A DNA stretch of 64,000 nucleotides from Heteroscillospira sp050943935. Lineage in GTDB: Bacteria > Bacillota > Clostridia > Oscillospirales > Oscillospiraceae. The notes under the pieces were generated by a model, which saw nothing but the letters and a program-made list of their open reading frames with translations, ran no database searches and was not told the origin of the DNA. The stretch is from assembly GCA_050943935.1 (NCBI GenBank), contig JBMNQC010000005.1, forward strand, positions 62,001 through 126,000, read 5' to 3'. Made by a program: the position numbers and the translations under genes. Below, in pieces: positions 1 to 5,929 of the stretch (position 1 is its first letter; every line of letters begins with the position of its first letter).

Positions 1-497
1 TCCAGCAGCTCATCCCGGGCGGCAACGTCAAGACCGCTGGTGGCCTCGTCAAGAATAAGGAGCTTTGCCCCGTGGCTCATGGCCACCGCCAGAGACAGCT
101 TCATTTTCATGCCCCGTGACAGCTCCCGGAATTTTTTGTCCCGGGAGAGGCTCATGGCGTCCAGCAGCTGCTCATAGCGCTCCCGGTTCCAGCGCGCGAA
201 GCAGCGGCCCATGAGCTCGCCAATCTGCTTGGCGTTCAGTCCCGCAGGAAAGCAGCCCTCGTCCAGCACCACGCCTATGTTATCCATGGCTCCGGCGTTC
301 ACGCTCTGTCCGAAAACCTTTATCTCCCCGGCGTCAGGGCGTATCAGGTTCAGTATGGATTTCAGCACGGTGGTCTTTCCCGCGCCGTTTTCGCCCACCA
401 GGCCCATGATGCAGCCCGCGGGCAAAACCAGGTCAAGCCCCTCCAGATTAAATTGTGGATAGGATTTGCTAAGTCCCTTTATGCTCAATGCGTTCAT
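1..497 (-). CDS. ABC transporter ATP-binding protein (partial, YtrB-like)
   Basis: The N-terminal ~165 residues of an ABC-2-type exporter ATPase are present; the C-terminus lies beyond the window's left edge. A Walker A motif (GENGAGKTT) is near residue 35. The signature appears as LSRGM rather than LSGGQ, as is common in the YtrB/CcmA-like branch, and a Walker B LILDEATSGLD follows. It starts one base after the stop of the GntR gene, so the two are co-transcribed and translationally coupled. GntR-YtrA regulators usually control their own ABC exporter operon, so this ATPase probably energises a membrane partner encoded to the left. The substrate cannot be told from the sequence; peptide antibiotics or cell-envelope stress compounds are typical of the family. 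Confidence 0.9.
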   Translation of the reverse strand, partial: MNALSIKGLSKSYPQFNLEGLDLVLPAGCIMGLVGENGAGKTTVLKSILNLIRPDAGEIKVFGQSVNAGAMDNIGVVLDEGCFPAGLNAKQIGELMGRCFARWNRERYEQLLDAMSLSRDKKFRELSRGMKMKLSLAVAMSHGAKLLILDEATSGLDVAARDELL

Positions 498-498
498 T

Positions 499-870
499 TT
501 AAGCTTCCTCCATCAGTTTCAGCATTTCGCTCAGCTCAGTTCCGGATACGCCGCAGCCCCTTGCCAGCTCCAGCGCCTCCTGCAGCAGCGACTCTATTTT
601 TTTCAGATTTTCCTCACGCAGCAGCTCGGCATCCATGCCGGAGACAAAGCTGCCCTTGCCGGGTACGGTGTAGATGTAGCCCTCACGCTCCAGCTCCTCA
701 TAGGCCCGCTTGGTGGTTATTACGCTTATGCGCAGCTCCTTGGCCAGGAGGCGTATGGAGGGCAGCGCTTCGCCCTCCGTCAGCGCGCCGGACAATATCT
801 GCGCCTTGACCTGGGAAAAAATCTGGTCGTATATGGGAACTCCGCTTGAATTGCTTATTAAGATATCCAT
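499..870 (-). CDS. GntR-family regulator, YtrA subfamily
   Basis: A short (123 aa) GntR regulator. Residues ~10-75 form the winged helix (PIYDQIFSQVKAQILSG, then LPSIRLLAKELRIS, then GYIYTVPGKGSFV). The ~45-residue helical tail is the short dimerisation domain that defines the YtrA subfamily. It is the first gene of an operon with the ABC ATPase that starts one base after its stop. The promoter in front of it carries a long AT-rich inverted repeat over the -10, which suggests autorepression relieved by an envelope-active ligand. The subfamily call is firm; the inducer is unknown. Confidence 0.92.
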   Translation of the reverse strand: MDILISNSSGVPIYDQIFSQVKAQILSGALTEGEALPSIRLLAKELRISVITTKRAYEELEREGYIYTVPGKGSFVSGMDAELLREENLKKIESLLQEALELARGCGVSGTELSEMLKLMEEA

Positions 871-884
871 TTCTTCACCCTCAG

Positions 885-929
885 TATACTGTATATGCTC
901 AGTATATACAGTATATACGATTTTGTCAA
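885..929 (-). promoter_or_regulatory. ytrA-type operon promoter with overlapping operator
   Basis: On the minus strand, TTGACA (929-924) and TATACT (906-901) are separated by 17 bases. A perfect 12-bp inverted repeat, TATACTGTATAT (885-896) and ATATACAGTATA (904-915), covers the -10 and the start region. A repressor bound here would block RNA polymerase, so this is the likely site of the adjacent GntR protein. Confidence 0.8.
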
Positions 930-973
930 GATAGAAAAGCAGCGGAGCTTGAAAAAAGCTCCGCTGCTTTTAT

Positions 974-1465
974 TTAGAAATAAGTTTTCTCAACATATAC
1001 CCGGTTTGCCGCGGCAAGAACCATGGTACGGATGAGTATAGTCTGCTCAGTACGGCGGGATTCGGTGCAGGGCAGAGCCGCACCTGTGAAATCGAAGGCC
1101 TCTCTCAGGGCGTTTTCATACTCGGTACAGAAAAAGTCATACGCCTTTGCCAAAGGATAGGTCTCACGCTGTATCTCATACAGCCCAGCTATCTGCTGGA
1201 CGGTGAACACCTGCTTGAGCAGGCAGGTGACTATGAGATAGGCCATATGCTCCCGTCCGTACTTCTTTTTCACCGGAGAGGGTACGGCTTTATTTTTTAT
1301 ATAGTTATTCACCATGGCGCCTGTGAGCGCTTCGGAATGGATGGGCGCAATCACCTGATTCACATATCCCAGCACCTGCTCCAGATACAGCCACATATCC
1401 GGAAGCTCCTCATATCTGGGGCATTTAAAACTGCGCGCAGCCCCTATGGCCTGTTCTCTGTCCAA
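974..1465 (-). CDS. DUF1836 domain protein
   Basis: A 163-aa DUF1836 protein, recognisable by the run of conserved segments PRYEELPDMWLYLEQVL, NNYIKNKAVPSPVKKKYGRE and HMAYLIVTCLLKQVF. The family looks like a MerR-like helix-turn-helix (the NYIK...PVKKKYGREH part) plus a helical domain, and is presumed regulatory; its targets are unknown. An upstream ATG at 1510 is in frame but lies upstream of the predicted transcription start, so I place the start at the TTG at 1465, which has GGAGG (1474-1478) eight bases before it. It stands alone, transcribed toward the GntR operon. Confidence 0.82.
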   Translation of the reverse strand: MDREQAIGAARSFKCPRYEELPDMWLYLEQVLGYVNQVIAPIHSEALTGAMVNNYIKNKAVPSPVKKKYGREHMAYLIVTCLLKQVFTVQQIAGLYEIQRETYPLAKAYDFFCTEYENALREAFDFTGAALPCTESRRTEQTILIRTMVLAAANRVYVEKTYF

Positions 1466-1494
1466 AATCAATCCCTCCGATTTGTTATAATTGT

Positions 1495-1523
1495 ATTGTA
1501 TCACGTTCAATTTATTGTGTCAA
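1495..1523 (-). promoter_or_regulatory. sigma-A promoter for the DUF1836 gene
   Basis: Minus-strand TTGACA (1523-1518), a 17-base spacer and TACAAT (1500-1495). Transcription would begin near 1488, downstream of the in-frame ATG at 1510, which rules that ATG out as start. Confidence 0.75.
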
Positions 1524-1540
1524 CCGCTGCAAATTAGCTA

Positions 1541-1569
1541 TTTACAACACTTTTAAAATGTGTTAATAT
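1541..1569 (+). promoter_or_regulatory. Probable promoter with palindrome upstream of the Fe-S/hyp operon
   Basis: TTTACA (1541-1546) and TAATAT (1564-1569) are 17 bases apart. TATAAT at 1567-1572 is an alternative -10. The spacer is almost filled by a near-palindrome, AACACTTTTAAAATGTGTT (1546-1564), with one mismatched pair, so it may bind a regulator. It does not match the Rex or Fur consensus well enough to name one. Confidence 0.5.
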
Positions 1570-1657
1570 AATGTCCGACATTTGATATAAGAATGTTAAT
1601 TATCGCGTAAATTCGATTTGCACATGAATTAAACTCTGTAATGAAAGGATAAGCCAT

Positions 1658-2818
1658 ATGAAACTCCCCGAAGAGAAGGTAAAACAGCTCATCGCTTTAA
1701 TGAACTCCACAACCGAGGTTAAAATTCCTCCCATGCGCCCCATTATCGAGTGCTATGAGATAGCCATAGACGACGAGCGCGTGCTGGACTTTCTGCTGCG
1801 CTGCGGAGACAAGGAGTATACGCTTGAGGAGCTGAAGACTCTGTACGGCGAGATGTACGCCCAGGGCCGGGACAATTACGACGCCGAGTGGGAACGCTTC
1901 TGGGCCGGGATATACGACATGAGCTTTATGATTCCCGGGGAGGAGGACCACAGCAAATTCCTCATCGCCTCCATCTTCCCCGGCTGGATAGAACTGAGCG
2001 TGTCCGGACCTCTGAACGAGAAGCGCAGGGCCATAATAAACCGCTTCATGGACTTCTGGCAGCTCCTCAAAAAGCTGAACATCGCACCCATCCGCATGCT
2101 CAGCAACATGAAGGGCGTGAAGGAGCGCGACAACGGCACTCCCCACATGGGCACTCTTATCAGCCGCGGCAGCCGCGAGATAGCCCTGAACCAGCCCCTC
2201 ACCAGCGAGCAGCAGGTGCTCTCCGCCGGCGACGCCTACTCTCTGCTGGAAAAGCACAAGGATGAGATAGCCGTTATGAACTGCATCTGCCGTACCTACA
2301 AGGAGATGAACGGCGGAAGCTGCGACTACGATATGCCCATAGAGGGCTGCATGAACATAGGCCCTCTCAGCAGGCAGCTGGTCAAAAACGGCATCTCCCG
2401 CGCCGTCAGCTATGAGGAGGCCTGCGCCCTTATTGAGGAATTTGAGCGCAAAGGCTGTATACACACCACCTTCCACTACGGCGGAAGCACCGACAAGGAG
2501 GCCATCAACATATGCAACTGCTGCAACGACTGCTGCCTGCTCTACGGCGGCTACCAGCAGGGATATCTGAGCAAGGTGCTTGTAAAATCCTTCTTCTCCC
2601 CCAAAATGATAGACGAGACACGCTGTGTTGGCTGCAACAAGTGCGGTCAGTACTGCGCCACCGGCGCCACCTACTACGACAAGGCGGCAAAGAAGCTGGT
2701 TTTCGACTACGATATGTGCGTGGGCTGCGGCCAGTGCGTTACCCAGTGCGCTTTCGACGTGCGCGAGATGGTGCGCGACGAGCGCAACGTCTTTGCCAAG
2801 ACCAAGAAAAAGGCCTGA
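1658..2818 (+). CDS. Multi-cysteine 4Fe-4S ferredoxin-domain protein
   Basis: A 386-aa soluble iron-sulfur protein. The N-terminal ~200 residues have no motif I can name. Residues ~210-305 hold an unusual cysteine pattern (CIC, then GSC, EGC, KGC, ending ICNCCNDCC) typical of a Clostridia/Deltaproteobacteria family that precedes ferredoxin domains. The C-terminal ~65 residues are a classic 2x[4Fe-4S] ferredoxin with CVGCNKCGQYC and CVGCGQCVTQC. It presumably transfers electrons between low-potential carriers and an unknown partner. It is the first gene of an operon with the HypA-like and HypB genes (11-base gap), so it probably acts with a nickel enzyme or its maturation. The start is the ATG after an AAAGGA ribosome site. 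Confidence 0.8.
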   Translation: MKLPEEKVKQLIALMNSTTEVKIPPMRPIIECYEIAIDDERVLDFLLRCGDKEYTLEELKTLYGEMYAQGRDNYDAEWERFWAGIYDMSFMIPGEEDHSKFLIASIFPGWIELSVSGPLNEKRRAIINRFMDFWQLLKKLNIAPIRMLSNMKGVKERDNGTPHMGTLISRGSREIALNQPLTSEQQVLSAGDAYSLLEKHKDEIAVMNCICRTYKEMNGGSCDYDMPIEGCMNIGPLSRQLVKNGISRAVSYEEACALIEEFERKGCIHTTFHYGGSTDKEAINICNCCNDCCLLYGGYQQGYLSKVLVKSFFSPKMIDETRCVGCNKCGQYCATGATYYDKAAKKLVFDYDMCVGCGQCVTQCAFDVREMVRDERNVFAKTKKKA

Positions 2819-2829
2819 GGTGACGGAGC

Positions 2830-3084
2830 GTGCATGAAGGAGCAGTCTGCCGGGAGATAATGGACATAGTGGAGGCCGCGGCCAGGGCCAACGCCATCAA
2901 AAAAGTCTATGAGATAATTGTCTCCACCGGCCCTTATTCCTGTCTGAACGAGAATCAGCTCAACTTTTATTTCTCCGTGGCCCGTGAAAACACCTGCATG
3001 GCGGATGCCGTTATCCGCCTTGAGCCGGACGGCTCCCTGCAGGGAGCGAGCCAGATGTATGTAAAGACTTTCAGAGGTGAATGA
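2830..3084 (+). CDS. HypA-like nickel chaperone lacking the zinc domain
   Basis: An 84-residue protein starting with GTG as M-H-E, the N-terminal nickel-binding motif of HypA. The helix (EIMDIVEAAARANAIKKV) and strand pattern also follow HypA. Normal HypA is ~113 aa with a zinc loop carrying two CxxC pairs. Here strand VIRLEP runs directly into the last strand (QMYVKTF), and both CxxC pairs are missing, with no frameshift visible. It sits between the Fe-S protein and HypB (one base before the HypB ATG). It may still deliver nickel through M-H-E, or may be a HypA relative with another role. It is not a truncation artefact, because the C-terminal strand is retained. Confidence 0.72.
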   Translation: MHEGAVCREIMDIVEAAARANAIKKVYEIIVSTGPYSCLNENQLNFYFSVARENTCMADAVIRLEPDGSLQGASQMYVKTFRGE

Positions 3085-3085
3085 T

Positions 3086-3727
3086 ATGAAAACCATCGCA
3101 GTAAATGTGAATGTGCTCAGCCGCAACGACGAGGTGGCCGCGAGAATCCACCGGCGTCTCAGCGAAAAAGGCATATGCCTTATAAACCTGCTGGGCACTC
3201 CCGGCTCAGGCAAGACCACCCTGCTGGAGACCGTGCTGAACCATGAGGGCGTTGACCGCTCCCGTGTGGCCGTGATAGAGGGCGACCTCTACACCGACAA
3301 GGACGCCCGGCGTATGGAGGCCATGGGCGTGCGCACCGTTCAGCTCAACACCCAGGGCGCCTGCCACCTGGAGGCCGACATGATAGAGCAGGCTCTTGAG
3401 GAGCTGGACCTGGACGGCATAGACACCATAGTTATAGACAACATAGGAAACCTGGTGTGCACCTCGGAGTTCACTCTGGGCGAGGACATACGCATAGGCG
3501 TGAGCAGCGTCACCGAGGGCAACGACAAGCCCCTCAAGTATCCCCTGCTGTTCCAGACCGCCGACTATGTGCTTATAAACAAAATGGACCTGGCACCCTA
3601 CACCAATTTCGACGCCGGGCAGTTCAGGGCCGATATCCTGTCCCTGAATCCCAAGGGCGCCGTCATCCCCTGCTCCACTTACAGCGGCGAAGGCATGGCC
3701 GAGTGCCGCGGCATCCTGCTGGGATGA
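3086..3727 (+). CDS. hypB: Hydrogenase nickel-incorporation GTPase HypB
   Basis: A SIMIBI-class GTPase of 213 aa. It has the P-loop GTPGSGKTT (37-45), the metal ligands Cys93-His94 (GACHLEA) and Cys125 (GNLVC), DLGED-like FTLGED, SVTEGNDKPLKYP and the guanine motif NKMD. These are the HypB hallmarks for GTP-dependent nickel insertion into [NiFe]-hydrogenase with HypA. There is no N-terminal His-rich or CxxCGC metal store. I start at ATG 3086 rather than the in-frame GTG at 3077, because AGAGGTG sits six bases upstream of the ATG. No hydrogenase structural gene lies in the window, so the client enzyme is elsewhere or is a different nickel protein. Confidence 0.9.
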   Translation: MKTIAVNVNVLSRNDEVAARIHRRLSEKGICLINLLGTPGSGKTTLLETVLNHEGVDRSRVAVIEGDLYTDKDARRMEAMGVRTVQLNTQGACHLEADMIEQALEELDLDGIDTIVIDNIGNLVCTSEFTLGEDIRIGVSSVTEGNDKPLKYPLLFQTADYVLINKMDLAPYTNFDAGQFRADILSLNPKGAVIPCSTYSGEGMAECRGILLG

Positions 3728-3807
3728 CATGAGAAAAGCCCGGATGGACTTTGGAGCCTACCTGACAGGGGCAGCCAATGTCCATGCAGGGTACAAATGA
3801 AATATAA

Positions 3808-3847
3808 GAAAACCGTGCTGCTTCATTCTTGAAACAGCACGGTTTTC
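3808..3847. terminator. Bidirectional terminator between hypB and TetR gene
   Basis: GAAAACCGTGCTG (3808-3820) pairs perfectly with CAGCACGGTTTTC (3835-3847), giving A-rich and T-rich flanks in both directions. It separates the converging hypB operon and TetR gene; the TetR stop codon overlaps the right arm. Confidence 0.85.
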
Positions 3848-4388
3848 ATGTCTCACCGAAATATTCGGCTCGTCCCTTGTACTCGCTGGTGACAATCTCA
3901 TTCATCTCCTCCGGGGTCTCCTTGCACCCGCTGGCCAGCCACATTTTGATGATGGTGTTCAGCCCGCCCTTAAAAAACTCCATGTGGTAGGAGATAAAGC
4001 GGTTATTAAAGTGCGTCTCTGCCAAATGCCTGTCATACTTCACGATTTTGTACTGATTATCATACCCCAGCTTGAAATAGGTCTGATAAAAAAGCTGGTT
4101 CTCCGCGATATGCCGAAACAGCTTCAAATAATCATTGCTGTTGAAGCCTAGCGTCACCTCACCCTGATACAGCTTGGCGACCTCCTGCTCCAGGTTGCTG
4201 CGCACCACATCCGCCAGGGCGTAAATATCCTCATAATTTGCATAGAAGGTGGAGCGGTTCACCCCGGCCAGCTTGCAGATATCGGAAACCGTGATCTGAT
4301 TCAGCTCATTTGTCTGCAGCAGCTCCACAAAAACAGATTCCATCTTTGCCCGTGACTCCCGTTTTCGCCTGTTGTTTTTCGTATTCAT
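3846..4388 (-). CDS. TetR/AcrR-family repressor
   Basis: A 180-aa TetR protein. The N-terminal helix-turn-helix is clear (ITVSDICKLAGVNRSTFYANYED, residues ~33-55). It is followed by a helical ligand domain with the late FKGGLNTIIKMWLASG helix typical of the DhaS/TetR_C branch. It is divergent from the membrane-protein operon at 4513, and a dyad sits just after that operon's -10, so it most likely represses that operon. The ligand is unknown. Confidence 0.9.
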   Translation of the reverse strand: MNTKNNRRKRESRAKMESVFVELLQTNELNQITVSDICKLAGVNRSTFYANYEDIYALADVVRSNLEQEVAKLYQGEVTLGFNSNDYLKLFRHIAENQLFYQTYFKLGYDNQYKIVKYDRHLAETHFNNRFISYHMEFFKGGLNTIIKMWLASGCKETPEEMNEIVTSEYKGRAEYFGET

Positions 4389-4430
4389 ACAGAAACCTCT
4401 TTAATCCAACACTTGGCCTGATATTGATGA

Positions 4431-4488
4431 TTGTTTTTCATCCCGTGGCTTTATTATAATATACTTACAACAAACAGACAAGTGTTGT
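4431..4488 (+). promoter_or_regulatory. Promoter and TetR operator for the 4513-5743 operon
   Basis: TTGTTT (4431-4436), an 18-base spacer and TATAAT (4455-4460). Seven bases later comes the dyad ACAACA (4467-4472), ten bases, TGTTGT (4483-4488). Its placement over the transcription start is ideal for repression by the divergent TetR protein. Confidence 0.7.
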
Positions 4489-4512
4489 GATAATAAAATG
4501 GAGGCTATTCAA

Positions 4513-4881
4513 ATGAAGAAAAGCAGTTTTATAGCAATGGTTTTAGGGACAGTCAGCGGCGTTCTGTTTGCCCTGGGTATGTGTATGGCCATGCTGCCGG
4601 AGTGGAACGCCTTTCAGCCAGGCGTAATATTCGGTTGCGTGGGTCTGCTCCTGGGTCTGATTACAGTAATCATCTGGCGGAGAATGGAGGGAAAAGCGCC
4701 CGTCAAAGTCTCCGGAAAAGCTGTCCTGACCACAGTAGTGGGCATCGCGGGCGCTCTTGCATTGGGCGTAGGAATGTGCTTCACCATGGTATGGGGACAG
4801 ATGGTGCTGGGCATAGTCATCGGCCTTGTGGGCATCGTGATACTGCTGTGTCTGGTTCCGCTGACGAAGGGCATCCAGTAA
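4513..4881 (+). CDS. Small four-helix membrane protein
   Basis: A 122-aa integral membrane protein with four hydrophobic helices (about residues 5-28, 36-56, 70-92 and 95-116) and very short loops. An in-frame ATG at 4498 overlaps the GGAGG ribosome site (4500-4504), so the real start is ATG 4513, eight bases after it. I recognise no family. It is the first gene of a three-gene operon next to a TetR repressor, an arrangement common in Clostridia for small stress or efflux-linked membrane proteins; that role is only inferred. Confidence 0.72.
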   Translation: MKKSSFIAMVLGTVSGVLFALGMCMAMLPEWNAFQPGVIFGCVGLLLGLITVIIWRRMEGKAPVKVSGKAVLTTVVGIAGALALGVGMCFTMVWGQMVLGIVIGLVGIVILLCLVPLTKGIQ

Positions 4882-4887
4882 CCACTC

Positions 4888-5532
4888 ATGTTTCGACGGC
4901 TGAGAGAAAAGGCTGCGCTCAGGCAGATACTTGTGAGCCATCGTGATAAAGTCATATTTTCTGCGGCAACAGGCTTTGTTCTGAATCTTACCTATGCACT
5001 TTATCACAGCGCCCTTGGTATTTACTGGGACTCGCTGTGGTTTCTGATATTGGGTGCGTATTACATTGTTCTCAGCGTTATGCGGTTTTCCGCGGTACTC
5101 TATGACCTCAGGAGAAAGAATTCCCCCTCTCTCTCGGAGCAGTTCCTGGCACCGCTTTTAGGTGCATTGCTGATTCTGCTTTCGGTTATTCTGGCATTTT
5201 CCGTCTATTTAAGTTTTCACTATGATGTGGCGATCCAGTATCAGGAAATTATGATGATCACCATAGCGACTTATACATTTTATAAAATCACATTGGCAAT
5301 CGTAAATGCTGTTAAAGCCCATAAACAGAGGTCCCAGTTGCTGATTGCAATACGGAACATTGGCTGTGCTGATGCAGCTGCATCCCTGCTGACCTTGCAG
5401 CGCTCCATGCTGGTATCCTTTGAAGGAATGAGCACCCGGGAGATTGGCATTATGAACGCTCTGACCGGAGCAGGTGTTTGTATTCTAACTGCTTCGCTGG
5501 GCATTTATATGATTCTAAAAAAGGAGAATTAA
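4888..5532 (+). CDS. Five-helix integral membrane protein of unknown function
   Basis: A 214-aa membrane protein with a basic N-terminus (MFRRLREKAALRQ) and about five hydrophobic segments (residues ~25-42, 50-68, 86-107, 118-136 and 185-207). It begins six bases after the previous stop without a strong ribosome site, so translation is probably coupled. I see no transporter signature. The gene order TetR, small membrane protein, this protein and a 69-aa cytosolic protein suggests one functional module at the membrane. Codon use is slightly more AT-rich than that of neighbouring housekeeping genes. Confidence 0.7.
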   Translation: MFRRLREKAALRQILVSHRDKVIFSAATGFVLNLTYALYHSALGIYWDSLWFLILGAYYIVLSVMRFSAVLYDLRRKNSPSLSEQFLAPLLGALLILLSVILAFSVYLSFHYDVAIQYQEIMMITIATYTFYKITLAIVNAVKAHKQRSQLLIAIRNIGCADAAASLLTLQRSMLVSFEGMSTREIGIMNALTGAGVCILTASLGIYMILKKEN

Positions 5533-5533
5533 T

Positions 5534-5743
5534 ATGGCTGAATCCAAACTGGTAAAAGCAAATGAGAAAATCGCAGAGAGTGTGACGGGAGGTTTCCAGA
5601 AAATCCAGGATGCGGTGGTGAGCGGCTACACCCAAATTGAGGACAGGTTTGTAGCGCAATACCTGACCCATGAGGGAGAAACCATTGCCGAGGCCAAGGC
5701 TCGCCTGAAGCAGGAAGAGCAGGAACGCCAGAGCAAGAAATAA
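5534..5743 (+). CDS. Conserved small charged protein
   Basis: 69 aa, soluble, highly charged and helical. It has the repeated pattern GGFQKIQDAVVSGYTQIED, then FVAQYLTHEGETIAEAKARL and a lysine-rich tail. Proteins of this type are widespread in Clostridia next to TetR regulators and small membrane proteins, but no function is known to me. It starts one base after the upstream stop and is followed by a strong terminator, so it closes the operon. Confidence 0.72.
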   Translation: MAESKLVKANEKIAESVTGGFQKIQDAVVSGYTQIEDRFVAQYLTHEGETIAEAKARLKQEEQERQSKK

Positions 5744-5772
5744 GAGCTTATACCCAAGGGCATAAACTGATG

Positions 5773-5808
5773 AACGAATCGAGACCTCATTAGAAGTCTC
5801 GATTCGTT
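5773..5808 (+). terminator. Terminator of the TetR-controlled operon
   Basis: AACGAATCGAGAC (5773-5785) pairs perfectly with GTCTCGATTCGTT (5796-5808) and is followed by a T-rich tract. Confidence 0.9.
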
Positions 5809-5854
5809 TATATTTTTGTTCATAAAAAATTTAATTATTTTTTGAGAAAAAGTC

Positions 5855-5885
5855 TTGACCGATTGTTGCAACCGGTTGATACACT
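5855..5885 (+). promoter_or_regulatory. MerR-type promoter (19-bp spacer with dyad)
   Basis: TTGACC (5855-5860) and TACACT (5880-5885) are separated by 19 bases, two more than usual. The spacer region holds the dyad ACCGATTG (5858-5865), TTG, CAACCGGT (5869-5876), with one mismatch. Long spacers with a central dyad are the mark of promoters activated by MerR-family regulators. It drives the SLH-flavodoxin gene; no merR gene is in the window. Confidence 0.7.
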
Positions 5886-5929
5886 CTTATCATATCCCGA
5901 ATTGTAAAATCATGATTGGAGGAAATCAT

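Noticed and set aside
1546..1564. Rex operator before the Fe-S operon
   Set aside because: The palindrome has AACAC/GTGTT ends rather than the TTGTTA/TAACAA pattern of Rex.
3729..3800. 23-codon open frame after hypB (starts MRKARMDFGAYL)
   Set aside because: No ribosome site and no family recognised; too short to support as a gene.
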